A DNA stretch of 64,000 nucleotides from Cephalothrix simula (taxonomy: Eukaryota > Nemertea > Palaeonemertea > Archinemertea > Cephalotrichidae), in NCBI GenBank assembly GCA_035591015.1, contig JAXIUW010206952.1:80662-144661 (forward strand), given 5' to 3'. Position numbers and translations under genes: made by a program. Of the stretch, positions 44,522 through 55,609 are shown piece after piece. Below the pieces are notes generated by a model that saw nothing but the letters and a program-made list of their open reading frames with translations, was not told the origin of the DNA and ran no database searches. Position 1 is the first letter of the stretch, and the number at the start of each line of letters is the position of its first letter.

Positions 44522-44923
44522 ATGCCGACACAAAATTACACACGCCCGCCCAGTATGGCCATTGATACATTGCTTGAAAAATCACTAAAAGCTGCAGCAG
44601 ATACTCGTGCAGAAGATATTAAAGTTTATGACCTTAGCCAAAAAAGTAGCTTGGCCGATTTTGTAGTTATTATGAGTGGTCGGTCTTCAGCGCATACTCA
44701 GGGTATCAGTGAAAAGGTTCGCCAATCTTGCAAACCAAGCTATCCACGCTCTGAAGAGGGCTATGCAGAGGCTAGCTGGATTCTGATGGATTATGATGAT
44801 GTAATCGTTCATATATTTCAGTCCACAGCCCGTAGCTACTATCATTTAGAAGAGTTATTAAAAGACTATTCAGAGGTTAGCGAGCAGTTTGGTCATATTC
44901 TAGGCGCAGAAGATTCCACATAA
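44522..44923 (+). CDS. rsfS: Ribosomal silencing factor RsfS
   Basis: Small protein that binds L14 and keeps 50S from joining 30S under starvation. 133 residues from the ATG at 44522 (GTGAAGA just upstream), or 122 from 44555, where conserved MAIDTLLEKSLKAAADTRAE begins; the frame itself opens at 44429. Family text: DIKVYDLSQKSSLADFVVIMSGRS (D....D......DYFVI.SG.S), SWILMDYDDVIVHIFQSTAR (W.LLD.GDVVVHIF....R), YYHLEELLKDY. The region between, EKVRQSCKPSYPRSEEGYAE, is close to the usual EEVR... block. Confidence 0.92.
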   Translation: MPTQNYTRPPSMAIDTLLEKSLKAAADTRAEDIKVYDLSQKSSLADFVVIMSGRSSAHTQGISEKVRQSCKPSYPRSEEGYAEASWILMDYDDVIVHIFQSTARSYYHLEELLKDYSEVSEQFGHILGAEDST

Positions 44924-45058
44924 ACTGCCTTAGATTAGCTGAGATATTTATCTAATAAGACAAATATCTAACATACGCAGATTTCGCTACGGGCAGTGTG
45001 TTACACTGAGCAACACTGGGTATTTATTTGTTAAGTAATTATGGAGATAGATAACGCA

Positions 45059-46252
45059 ATGTCTTTTTTTAGCAAAGTTCCGCAAGCCCCAAAAGATCCG
45101 CTATTTGGATTGTTTGAGCAGTTTATGCAAGACGAGAATCCTAAAAAAGTTAATTTGACCATTGGTGTTTATGCTGGCGATGATGGAGTTTCTGGAAAAG
45201 TTCTTAGCAGCGTTAAAGAAGCTGAACGGCGTGTTGTAGACAAGATTAATGTTAAAGGTTACTTGCCAATTCAGGGTACTGCGGGCTTTGCCGATATTGT
45301 AGGCCGACATGTTTTGGGCGATGAGCTAGCTCAGAACAGCCCGTATTGGGTGTCACATACTCCCGGTGGAACGGGTGCTATACGTTTGGTAGCCGACTTT
45401 TTGGATGAGTTTTTTGCTCCAAACATGAGTATTTGGATTGGAGTGCCAAGCTGGGCACCGCACTTATCTATACTAGGTTCTACACGATTACAGATTAAGA
45501 CCTACCCCTACTTTGAGGGCGGCAAGTGGGATTTTGGTGTGCTAGAAGATAGCCTAAACTCTGCCCAGCGGGGCGATTGCTTTTTGTTTCATGGAGTTTG
45601 CCATAACCCGACTGGACACGACCCGAGCCGTGAAGAATGGGATAAGATAATTGCTATATGCGCAGAAAGAGGCTTATTGCCTTTGATAGACCTTGCTTAT
45701 CAAGGGTTAGGCAGCAGTTTAGAGGATGATGCATATGTTGTGCGTAAATTATTTGGTGAGAGAATACCGGCTTTGGTGGCGGTATCGTTCTCTAAGTCAT
45801 TAGGGCTGTACCGTGAGCGTGTTGGCGCACTGCTAGTATCTGCTGATGAGGATAGCTTGGCGAGGATTTCTGGCCAGCTAAAATCTGTAGCGAGGCGAAC
45901 ATTTTCTAATCCACCAGCGCATGGCGGAGCAGTGGCTGAAGAAGTCTTAGGAACACCTGAGCTACGAGAAATTTGGCATAAAGAGCTTTGTAAAATGCGC
46001 GATAGAGTTATAGCTGTGCGCCATAGATTAGCCAAAGATCTATCGGCGGCAGAGCTGAACTTTGATGCGTCAGCAATATCTAAACAAAAGGGAATGTTTA
46101 GTTGCTTGCCGCTTGATAAATCTGTTATCCAGAGATTACGCAAGGAATATGGAATTTACATGCTAGAGTCTGGTCGTGTAAATATATCTGGTTTGAACTC
46201 TACGAACATAGACTACTTTATAGAATCTCTGCTGAAGATTTTGAAAGGCTAA
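45059..46252 (+). CDS. Class I aromatic/aspartate aminotransferase (TyrB/AspC type)
   Basis: PLP-dependent transaminase of about 397 residues; a start at 45041 would add six residues. Motifs: DPLFGLFEQFMQDENPKKVNL (D.I..L...F..D....K.NL, the class Ib opening), IWIGVPSWAPHLSILG (IW.P.P.W.NH), FLFHGVCHNPTGHDPSREEW (H.C.HNPTG.D), LPLIDLAYQGLGSSLEDDA (.D.AYQGFA.G), and the PLP lysine in VSFSKSLGLYRERVGAL (SFSKNFGLYNERVG). It transfers amino groups between aspartate or aromatic amino acids and 2-oxoglutarate. Next gene, the 1185-residue orphan, begins 41 bases later. Confidence 0.92.
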   Translation: MSFFSKVPQAPKDPLFGLFEQFMQDENPKKVNLTIGVYAGDDGVSGKVLSSVKEAERRVVDKINVKGYLPIQGTAGFADIVGRHVLGDELAQNSPYWVSHTPGGTGAIRLVADFLDEFFAPNMSIWIGVPSWAPHLSILGSTRLQIKTYPYFEGGKWDFGVLEDSLNSAQRGDCFLFHGVCHNPTGHDPSREEWDKIIAICAERGLLPLIDLAYQGLGSSLEDDAYVVRKLFGERIPALVAVSFSKSLGLYRERVGALLVSADEDSLARISGQLKSVARRTFSNPPAHGGAVAEEVLGTPELREIWHKELCKMRDRVIAVRHRLAKDLSAAELNFDASAISKQKGMFSCLPLDKSVIQRLRKEYGIYMLESGRVNISGLNSTNIDYFIESLLKILKG

Positions 46253-46293
46253 TTATTCAGTCTTGAATTATGCGAATGGCTAAAGAGTAAGTT

Positions 46294-49200
46294 ATGGAAA
46301 GCATTGGAGCTCAGTCTTACAGCATTGAGTTAATAGCTCACCGCAAGAAGGTAATTGAAAATGGCTACGATTTACTATGCGATGCACTAAGCAAGCATAG
46401 AATACAGTTAGAAATAAAGCCATTTGAGTACTCAGTAAGCACGACAACCAAGCGTTCGGTAGGGGGCAAGTTTGCGCAGGGTCTACAGTCATCGGTTAGT
46501 GAAGCAAAAAAGACTGATCCGTTATCAGACTTAAACGGGGTACGACGCTGGGTAGGCGCAGTGCGGCAGTCAGATTGCGCATTGATGTTCATTAATATTG
46601 CCACCATTAGAAGCGTCTCTTTGGGTGCTCCGGTTATTTTTCCAGAGTTACAAAAGCTGAAGCGACCGATAATTATAGGCTGTAAAGACGCTACTATTCG
46701 CCCCATTTTAACTGCCAAGATTGACTTAAACTTCAAAAAAATATCTCCAGAGGTATTGTCAGAACCCGGATTAACAGATTGGATTATTGAACGGATTCGC
46801 CACCCTCGCAGCCTTACAATGGCCTTGCGAGCACTGCAAGATATGCGCTTTATTGTGCCGCATATCAAAAATAAACTAAGAAAACTAGATGCTAATCAAG
46901 ACTTTGAGATCTTTAGTCGTGAAGAATTAGTTAATATTATCATGCTAGTAGACCTGATGCATCGCTACCAAAGCATGATTGATAACTTTAAGCTAGCGGT
47001 TACCTCTGAAAGCGTGCAAATAACCCAAATTATTCCGCAATTCGTATATCTGATGGGTGGAGTAAACTTTGAAAATATTAAGGCTAGGCTATTAAGTTTT
47101 TATGACCAAGATACACTTGAGCTTGCCGGAGAAATAAAAAACTGGGGTGCTCTGTATGGATTGGCGACGAAGTTTATAAAAAAAATCCGCAATGAAAAAG
47201 ATATCAGCGCTCGTTATGCACAATTTTTTAGCACTATAGAAGAATATTTTATTCATTCACGCATTCGTCTTGACCCCGAATTATGGAGCAGATGCCATTT
47301 TATTCGTGACCGTGGAGGTTCTGAGGTTTTGCTGCTTGAAGAAGCTAAAGACCTGTTGCGAGCTATGTTGGTGTCTTCTAAATCTAAACAAATTACAGAG
47401 CAGGCTAGTCGTGCTATTGCCGAGAAGCTCTATAAGCTATTCCAATATGTAGAAACTAATATTTTATTGGGCGGTGAGGAAAATCACTCACAGGATGCTG
47501 CTGAACGCATTTTCTACGGGCTAGGCGAAGCATCGGGCGATGCGGCCTTAAAGCACTCTAACTACATTAGTGAGACAGGCGAGTTTATAAGCGACTTCAA
47601 TGAATTCATGAGTAAGTTTAATTCATTAGGTGTTACTGAACAGGGCATAAAGCGTTCTTTATCGTTCTTGCGTAAAGAGGTGTTTTCGTACAGCATGGCG
47701 GCATCTGATATTGAAGTGTCGGTGCTAAGAGGCATTGGAATTGGTGAAAGCCGTAATGTAGAGTTGCTTAAACATCATTACCTGAGTCGGTCTGTGGGTA
47801 AGCTCAATGATCATCACTTTCATCTGCCGCTAACCCAGAATAGTTTTGAGCTGGGTTTGATATCATTGCTGGCTAAAAATCAGCTGGGGCTGTTTGTAAC
47901 CAAAGGTAACCCCGAGGCTACGGTGCAGAGTACCCCGCTAAAAGTAAGAGAAAGCACTAGCGATAAGGTGCAGCTAGTTACCCCCCCTAGAGATCTTTTA
48001 ACTATTTATTCTGAGCTAGTAAGTCTGCGAGTTAAGTACCTAACGCGAAGCTCTATTTATCGCAAACTAAACTATTATAAAACGAAATATGGCGAAAATT
48101 ATTTGGATCCGATCTATGACAAGGTGGTCAAACACAATCATTTTAATATATCAAGACCACAATTTGCGGCCATAGTCTCTAAAACCGGTGTTTTATCCGG
48201 CTCAACAATCAAGCGTTGGGCTGATAGCACCAATGATGGTTTGTTTGAAGATGAATTATTAACTGTTCAGCAGAATGATGAATTAATTTCGCTTTCTAAA
48301 AAAAATATCGAGTTTTTTAATAACTTCACAACCTCCTTTAATGGGGTGTCGCATAAACTTGCCGAACTGGTAAGAACTGTCAGAAAGAAATCAGTAGCAG
48401 AAGGCAGAGATGCCGAAGTCTTCAAAGTAATCTGGTCTTTGTTTCAGCAAGGTATACCAGAGCCATACTCTCCAGATTTTAGGCGTGGCCTTAAAAAGAG
48501 CATTGTATTCAAGGCATTGCAGAAGGTAGTGGCTGATGTATTTTCATCTAACTACACCAAGTTTACCGAAGAGGTTTTAAGAAAAGATAAAGTTTTGTAC
48601 TTTCTGCCTCCCTTCCATTTTATGGCAGCAATTAGTGAACACTTGCTGTTTATTGATAATAATAGAGTAATTAAGGCCAAGTTTGACAAATACCTGAGTT
48701 CTGACATTAGCCGACTGGATGAATATTCTAAACTTCTTAATATTGAATTAAAAAATCGTCTCCCCAAAGCTGTTGATGAAGAATATCGCATCTTAAGCAC
48801 CTTTGGAGCATTTATTAATTCTTTCACCAATGTCTGGAGTGAATATTCACGGCATTTAACAATTTATATGCTTGATCGCATAATTGCAGCCACTGGTATT
48901 AATGAGGCCAAGCCCGATAAAATCAATATCAACAATGTTTACTACTTGCCTGATGTAGTAAAGCTGTGCATGGGACGAGCCTCAATAGGCACAGAAACGC
49001 TGCCCTTTGTTAATTTGTTGCGCGCACCGGAAAATATGGGTTCCGTAGCTATGGATCCCAAGGTTTGCTCAACCACGGTAGATGAGTTTAGTATTATTGT
49101 TTCTAATCTCCGTGAGTTAGCCGAAGAGTTGCTTTATTATGGCGAGTTATGCACAGATTTATTGAGCATAATTGAGGTAACACCCTTTGCTAAATCTGAA

Positions 49201-49851
49201 GCCGAATATGTTACCGAGTATGAGCAAGCCTTAATCAAGATGCGCTCTGAGCTATTAAAGCCCTTGCGCTATCTAACTGAAAAAGAGGTTAAGAAGTTTG
49301 ATGATTATGCCAGCGAACTAAAAAGAGCATTAGAAAAATTGAATAGTGCGCCTACCCATGGCACTAGCAAGTTTACTAACCAACTGATGAATAGACTAAA
49401 AGTAATGCGCAGTGATGCACACAGTATTAAACTAAACTGCTTTGATAAGTTTATTATTGATAAAACGACTATTGTTATCAGTAAAGAAAGAAAAACTGGC
49501 TCGTTGGTGCGTAATCAAGAAATAAAAGAAGTAGAAAAAAGCACCACTCATCTTACGTTGGCATCTAAAATACGTAATTCAATTGAGTTTCAGAGAAACC
49601 TCCATCGTAAGCGAATTATAGTTATTGCTCCCGAATACCAAAAGAAAAAGCAGGTTGATTACGCCAGAGAGATTATCACCATGCTGTCTGAGCTAAAGGG
49701 TCAACGCCTGCGCTTTTACCTAGATGCAACTCAATCTAATGAAGACATTCTTAAAACCTTTACCGGACTTATTAATCCATACAATCTATTTGAGGCTAAT
49801 AAAGTTGAGCCTGTAGAACTCAAAGATGCTTTGAAATTGCTAGATCAGTAG
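46294..49851 (+). CDS. 1185-residue uncharacterised protein
   Basis: The largest gene of the window and not one I recognise. ATG at 46294 with an AGTAAG-type site; codon use resembles the neighbours. No signal peptide and no clear transmembrane helix, so probably cytoplasmic. Most of it is predicted helical and charged (QITEQASRAIAEKLYKLF, EYSKLLNIELKNRLPKAVDE, EAEYVTEYEQALIKMRSELL). The first 180 residues look alpha/beta (SDCALMFINIATI, KRPIIIGCKDATIRPIL); a short stretch at about 630-650 (SKTGVLSGSTIKRWADSTND) looks like a helix-turn-helix; the C-terminal 110 residues again look alpha/beta (HRKRIIVIAPEYQKK, GQRLRFYLDATQS). No Walker A, nuclease or kinase motif is visible. It follows the aminotransferase by 41 bases and may share its transcript. 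Confidence 0.85.
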   Translation: MESIGAQSYSIELIAHRKKVIENGYDLLCDALSKHRIQLEIKPFEYSVSTTTKRSVGGKFAQGLQSSVSEAKKTDPLSDLNGVRRWVGAVRQSDCALMFINIATIRSVSLGAPVIFPELQKLKRPIIIGCKDATIRPILTAKIDLNFKKISPEVLSEPGLTDWIIERIRHPRSLTMALRALQDMRFIVPHIKNKLRKLDANQDFEIFSREELVNIIMLVDLMHRYQSMIDNFKLAVTSESVQITQIIPQFVYLMGGVNFENIKARLLSFYDQDTLELAGEIKNWGALYGLATKFIKKIRNEKDISARYAQFFSTIEEYFIHSRIRLDPELWSRCHFIRDRGGSEVLLLEEAKDLLRAMLVSSKSKQITEQASRAIAEKLYKLFQYVETNILLGGEENHSQDAAERIFYGLGEASGDAALKHSNYISETGEFISDFNEFMSKFNSLGVTEQGIKRSLSFLRKEVFSYSMAASDIEVSVLRGIGIGESRNVELLKHHYLSRSVGKLNDHHFHLPLTQNSFELGLISLLAKNQLGLFVTKGNPEATVQSTPLKVRESTSDKVQLVTPPRDLLTIYSELVSLRVKYLTRSSIYRKLNYYKTKYGENYLDPIYDKVVKHNHFNISRPQFAAIVSKTGVLSGSTIKRWADSTNDGLFEDELLTVQQNDELISLSKKNIEFFNNFTTSFNGVSHKLAELVRTVRKKSVAEGRDAEVFKVIWSLFQQGIPEPYSPDFRRGLKKSIVFKALQKVVADVFSSNYTKFTEEVLRKDKVLYFLPPFHFMAAISEHLLFIDNNRVIKAKFDKYLSSDISRLDEYSKLLNIELKNRLPKAVDEEYRILSTFGAFINSFTNVWSEYSRHLTIYMLDRIIAATGINEAKPDKININNVYYLPDVVKLCMGRASIGTETLPFVNLLRAPENMGSVAMDPKVCSTTVDEFSIIVSNLRELAEELLYYGELCTDLLSIIEVTPFAKSEAEYVTEYEQALIKMRSELLKPLRYLTEKEVKKFDDYASELKRALEKLNSAPTHGTSKFTNQLMNRLKVMRSDAHSIKLNCFDKFIIDKTTIVISKERKTGSLVRNQEIKEVEKSTTHLTLASKIRNSIEFQRNLHRKRIIVIAPEYQKKKQVDYAREIITMLSELKGQRLRFYLDATQSNEDILKTFTGLINPYNLFEANKVEPVELKDALKLLDQ

Positions 49852-50251
49852 CAGTTTTTTTAAAGCTGTTGCGCTCTGTTTACGAAGGCAAGCGATGGCC
49901 GATGTACGCAGGCTGTGTCTATTAGACCATGCCTAGTAGGCTATGTTTATCGGGTTATGCTTATCAAGTTATGTTTATTAGGCTTATGTGCATGCTCTTG
50001 GCATATCCTCTGTGCTGTCTGAAAGTTAGCCGATAATTAGTGAATATTCAGCGAATATTCTATGCAGTGAGGCGAGGCTGGTGCAGAGTAGTGCTAGCAT
50101 TTTAGGGTATGGCAGGGTTGATGTTTTGCCTGTTTATGCAGTCTATTTATTCAGTTAAAATTTGAAATTAGGGGTTTAGGCACTAAATGTGTATAACCTG
50201 TTGTGCGCTGACGAACTTTGTATCGTAAACAGCTAAGACGGAGACTTGCGC
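49852..50251. other. Gap with TTATG(C/T)TTATC units
   Basis: About 400 bases before the sigma-factor gene. 49938-49985 holds four imperfect units of 14-16 bases around GGTTATGTTTATC. Promoter for the sigma gene not identifiable by eye. Confidence 0.4.
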
Positions 50252-51034
50252 ATGAACAATCCTTATCAGCCCCAGTACGCTGAAAGCGGGCAAACCAAAG
50301 AAGAAATGATGGCCGAGCATGCCCCGCTCGTCAAGAGGATAGCCACTCGTATGGCGGCGCGGATGCCTGACTTTTTAGAATTAGATGACCTTATTCAGGC
50401 CGGAATGATTGGCCTCTTAGACGCTATTAACAAATATGATGTCCGCAAGGGCGTCAAATTTAGCACCTATGCCGAATTTAGGATTAAGGGCGCAATTGTT
50501 GATGATTTACGGGCTAATGATTGGGTTCCGCGTTCGGTACGTGATAATTCAAGCCGCATCATGCGTAGTATTGAAAAACTACGTGGCGAGATGTGTCGTG
50601 AACCCCATGAAGACGAGATAGCTAAAGAAATGAAGCTCAGTCTTAGAGAATATCAAGACTTACTGATGCGCTCTAAGGCTACGCCGCTACTGTCTTTAGA
50701 AAGTAGTCATGAAAGAAATTCTGATGAAGAAAGTCAGCAGCTAACCGAATTAATCGCTGATGATAAAAGCGTTAATCCCCTTGAGGCACTGTCATTAGAT
50801 GAGCTACGCATTGCCATTAAAGATGCCTTGGGTAAGCTGCCCGAGCGTGAAAAGATGGTTTTGTCTTTGTACTATAATGATGAGCTTAACCTCAAAGAAA
50901 TAGGCCAAGTTCTAAGCCTAACCGAGTCTCGAGTTTGCCAGTTACGCACACAGTCTGTGCTACGCCTGCGCAATATGCTTAGTCAGACGGTTCAAGGAGA
51001 TCTTGCCGAAAAGGCCCGAGAGCATATTTTGTAG
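50252..51034 (+). CDS. fliA: FliA-type RNA polymerase sigma factor
   Basis: Sigma-28-class factor of 260 residues with regions 2, 3 and 4 in order: EHAPLVKRIATRMAARMPDF and LDDLIQAGMIGLLDAINKYD (region 2), VKFSTYAEFRIKGAIVDDLR with ANDWVPRSVRDNSSRI (2.4/3), and LPEREKMVLSLYYNDELNLK with LSLTESRVCQLRTQSVLRLR (region 4 helix-turn-helix). These are characteristic of FliA/WhiG-type factors, which direct late flagellar genes in many bacteria. ATG at 50252 has GGAGA upstream. No flagellar or chemotaxis gene and no FlgM lies nearby, so its regulon cannot be inferred here. Confidence 0.92.
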   Translation: MNNPYQPQYAESGQTKEEMMAEHAPLVKRIATRMAARMPDFLELDDLIQAGMIGLLDAINKYDVRKGVKFSTYAEFRIKGAIVDDLRANDWVPRSVRDNSSRIMRSIEKLRGEMCREPHEDEIAKEMKLSLREYQDLLMRSKATPLLSLESSHERNSDEESQQLTELIADDKSVNPLEALSLDELRIAIKDALGKLPEREKMVLSLYYNDELNLKEIGQVLSLTESRVCQLRTQSVLRLRNMLSQTVQGDLAEKAREHIL

Positions 51035-51439
51035 CTTCTGGGCAGGCCGTATTATCTCCATATTATATATAATCAATAATATATACATATATATGAACTC
51101 GGCTTTATCTAGCCGTAGGCTATAAAGTATTATCGTTGCTTCACCACTGTTGCCGCTTTAATACTGCCGCCGTTCACTAAACTAAGTTTCAATTCAAGTG
51201 CTTAAAGCGTTACGGAAGGCTCTATGGTTATGCCTTTTGTGCATGTAACTTGTGGTTTGCCTTGTGATCGGGACAGGTGTTTGTGCCTTATGAGCGGGGC
51301 TAGTGCTTTGTGGTTGGGGCTAGTGCTTCCGCTCTATGGTTATGTTCTATGATCATGCCATATGAGATCAGAGCCCGATAGACTTATAAAGCACGCCCAA
51401 CCTAGATTATGGCCTAGCTTGCTGACTAACAATAGCTGA
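51035..51439. other. Convergent gap with AT-rich and 20-bp repeats
   Basis: About 400 bases between fliA and lysS, which converge. 51059-51099 is a TA-rich run (TATTATATATAATC...). 51296-51335 has a 20-base unit repeated in tandem (GGGGCTAGTGCTT shared). No strong terminator stem found. Confidence 0.5.
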
Positions 51440-52912
51440 CTATTCAGGCTTGAGTAGCGGAAAGATGACTACATCTCTAATTGATGATTGATCAGTAAGC
51501 AACATAATCATGCGGTCAATGCCAATGCCCACTCCGCCGGTGGGGGGCATTCCATAAGATAGCGCCCTTACATAATCGTGGTCGTAGGGATGAAAGCCCT
51601 CTTCATCGGCTTGGTTGCCACGTTGGCGCATAAAAATCTGCTCTTGCTCAATGGAGTCGTTAAGCTCTGAATAGGCATTGGTTACCTCATAACCACCCAC
51701 AAATAGCTCAAACCGTTCAGCGAGGCGTGGGTCATTCTGACTAACTCTAGCCAAGGGTGAAACATCAAGTGGAATATCAGTAATTAAAGTCGGCTGTATA
51801 AGCTCTTTTTCACAAACCTGATCAAAAACTTTGGCCACCGCCTTGCCCCAGCTGTAGGCACCATTAATCTCCCAGCCTTTCTGTTCTAGCAAGTGTTGAA
51901 TGGCGGGGTCATCCATTGTTGAGAGTTCTAATCCAGAATAAGCCTTAATGCATTCCAGCATGGTCATTTTGCGCCAAGGCAGCTCAAAGTTGATAGTTTC
52001 TCCCTGATATTCAATTTGTGATTGGCCGTGGATGCTCTGCACGCAGCGCAGCCAAATTGCCTCAACATGCGTAATCATTTCGGTATAGTCGGCGTAGGCT
52101 TGGTAGAATTCAAGCATGGTGAATTCAGGATTATGCGTACGGTCTAGCCCTTCATTACGAAAATCTTTACCAATCTCAAAGACACGCTCGTAGCCCCCTA
52201 CAATAAGACGTTTTAGATACAGCTCGGTGGCAATTCGCAAATAGACATCAAGCCCCAATGAGTTCATGTGCGAGGTAAACGGCTCTGCCGCAGCACCGCC
52301 ATAGATGGGCTGTAGCACCGGAGTTTCAACCTCAAGAAAGCCGTTTTCAATCATGTAAAGACGCATCTCATGAATAATCAAGGCACGCTGTCTGAATACG
52401 GCAGCACCATCGGTATCTACTGCAAGCCAAGCATAACGCTGACGATAACGGAACTCAGCATCCTTAACCGCATCATGCACTACTCGCTCTTCTTCAGAGC
52501 CGCTAGTCTTGGGTATAGGCAATGTTCTTAGTGCCTTAGATAAAAATGTTAAATCATCTATGCGCAGGGTTAACTCGCCACGCTTGGTGCGCATCATGCG
52601 TCCGGTTGCGCCAATAAAGTCGCCTAAGTCTAGTAACTGGCCTAGCTCCCAGCTCTGTTCACTAACAGAATCAATACGTACATAGATCTGCAATACATTA
52701 TGATCGCTGGTCAAATTAGCAAAAAAGGCTTTGCCTTGACGGCGCATACTGGTGAGGCGTCCGGCAATCTTGACTATGGTTTGCTGCTCAACAAGGTGTT
52801 CAGCATTTTGGAGTATTGATGATATTTGATGAGTAGTATCAAAGCGATACGGATGAGTATTTAGGCCAAGCTCAGCAATTTTAGATAATTTTTGTGTGCG
52901 TACTGATGACAT
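51440..52912 (-). CDS. lysS: Lysyl-tRNA synthetase, class II
   Basis: Charges tRNA-Lys. 490 residues. N-terminal OB fold (VKIAGRLTSMRRQGKAFFAN) then the class II core: motif 1 VETPVLQPIYGGAAAEPF, motif 2 YERVFEIGKDFRNEGLDRTH with NPEFTMLEFYQAYADY, motif 3 PPTGGVGIGIDRMIMLLT. The adenylate-binding FRNEG and HNPEFT are intact. Stands alone between gaps. Confidence 0.97.
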   Translation of the reverse strand: MSSVRTQKLSKIAELGLNTHPYRFDTTHQISSILQNAEHLVEQQTIVKIAGRLTSMRRQGKAFFANLTSDHNVLQIYVRIDSVSEQSWELGQLLDLGDFIGATGRMMRTKRGELTLRIDDLTFLSKALRTLPIPKTSGSEEERVVHDAVKDAEFRYRQRYAWLAVDTDGAAVFRQRALIIHEMRLYMIENGFLEVETPVLQPIYGGAAAEPFTSHMNSLGLDVYLRIATELYLKRLIVGGYERVFEIGKDFRNEGLDRTHNPEFTMLEFYQAYADYTEMITHVEAIWLRCVQSIHGQSQIEYQGETINFELPWRKMTMLECIKAYSGLELSTMDDPAIQHLLEQKGWEINGAYSWGKAVAKVFDQVCEKELIQPTLITDIPLDVSPLARVSQNDPRLAERFELFVGGYEVTNAYSELNDSIEQEQIFMRQRGNQADEEGFHPYDHDYVRALSYGMPPTGGVGIGIDRMIMLLTDQSSIRDVVIFPLLKPE

Positions 52913-54596
<1,684 letters not shown>

Positions 54597-54753
54597 TGCA
54601 GGCTTGGCTTGCCATTGAGGGCTTGTTGCGGAATAGCTAATAAGCGTTGCGCATGGTAGAGAATAGCTGAAGAATCGTTGCGGAATAGCTCTAGGCAATG
54701 CTCTAGGTAATACTATAGGCGATACTATAGAGGTGGGGGAGTCTTAGATATAG
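54597..54753. repeat. 12-bp tandem units between eno and ftsB
   Basis: 54689-54724 is three exact-period 12-base units (CTCTAGGCAATG, CTCTAGGTAATA, CTATAGGCGATA) and the start of a fourth. Just before, GTTGCGGAATAGCT occurs at 54626 and 54678. Confidence 0.75.
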
Positions 54754-55074
54754 ATGGCGTCAAATACAATGCAAAGCAGAAAACCGATACGCTTGCGCTT
54801 AAGATGGGTTATAGTATTATTGATGAGTGTATTGCTTATTAATTTATTTTTTGGTGATGCCGGCATTAGGTCTTATTATAAACTTAGCCAGCGTCAACAA
54901 GAACTACAAAATGAGGTTTACGCATTACAAAGCCGCATAGCAGAGCTAAGGCGACACATTTACGCCTTAAACTATAATCAAGATTATATAGAGATGCTGG
55001 CTCGGCAATACTTTGGTTACAAACGCAGGGGTGAAGATGTTATCCAAATTCAGAAAACACAGAATGTCCATTAA
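54754..55074 (+). CDS. ftsB: Septum formation protein FtsB/DivIC
   Basis: A 106-residue bitopic divisome protein: short N-terminus, one transmembrane helix (WVIVLLMSVLLINLFFG), then a leucine-zipper coiled coil (YKLSQRQQELQNEVYALQSRIAEL) and the terminal motif QDYIEMLARQYFGYKRRGED, close to the usual DYIEE.AR..LG....GE. It works with FtsL and FtsQ (ftsQ is at 15270). Position after eno is a common arrangement in proteobacteria. Its end overlaps the next gene by 38 bases. Confidence 0.9.
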   Translation: MASNTMQSRKPIRLRLRWVIVLLMSVLLINLFFGDAGIRSYYKLSQRQQELQNEVYALQSRIAELRRHIYALNYNQDYIEMLARQYFGYKRRGEDVIQIQKTQNVH

Positions 55075-55609
55075 AATAGAATCTAAGGCACTGGTAGCAC
55101 AGTTAATGCTGCTGCTGTTGCTGCTGATGCTTTATGGGCAAACCGCTTGGGCGCAGCAGCCGTCGCAAATGATGTTTCCCAATCATATGAAGGGGCCAGA
55201 TACATCACACGTTGGGCATAATCATGCTGTAGACGAACACGCTGTGCACAATCACACCGTACACAATCATGCTGTACACATTGATGATGAACACCTTGGC
55301 CATGATGATCATCTTGGTCATGATGAAGATGAAGCTCACCGCGAAGGCATGTGGCAGGGCTTATTGAGCTTTTACATGCACAGTATCAGCCCCGTTGATG
55401 GCGACCGTTGCTCAATGGCTCCGGTATGCTCCTTATATGCTCAACAAGCCTTAGATGAGTACGGCATATTGGGCGTGTTTCTGACTGCCGATCGGCTTCT
55501 GCATGAAAGTGATCAGATTGCTTTATCGCCATCATTTGAAGAGAATGGCGAAGTTTTAAGCTATGATCCCTTGGCTAACAACGTCTACTGGTTTAGTGCA
55601 GAGCATTGA
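55037..55609 (+). CDS. Exported YidD-like protein with histidine-rich linker
   Basis: About 190 residues from the ATG at 55037 (AGGGG six bases upstream), inside the end of ftsB; the frame opens at 55013. Signal peptide LVAQLMLLLLLLMLYGQTAWA, cleavage after AWA. Residues from about 45 form a histidine tract with HNHAVDEHAVHNHTVHNHA and then HLGHDDHLGHDEDEAH, likely metal-binding. The C-terminal part LLSFYMHSISPVDGDRCSMA with PVCSLYAQQALDEYGILGVF matches the YidD core (FY...ISP..G.RC...P.CS.YA..A...YG...G). YidD assists membrane-protein insertion from the cytoplasm; an exported His-rich version would need another role. It overlaps livM by four bases. Confidence 0.7.
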   Translation: MLSKFRKHRMSIKIESKALVAQLMLLLLLLMLYGQTAWAQQPSQMMFPNHMKGPDTSHVGHNHAVDEHAVHNHTVHNHAVHIDDEHLGHDDHLGHDEDEAHREGMWQGLLSFYMHSISPVDGDRCSMAPVCSLYAQQALDEYGILGVFLTADRLLHESDQIALSPSFEENGEVLSYDPLANNVYWFSAEH

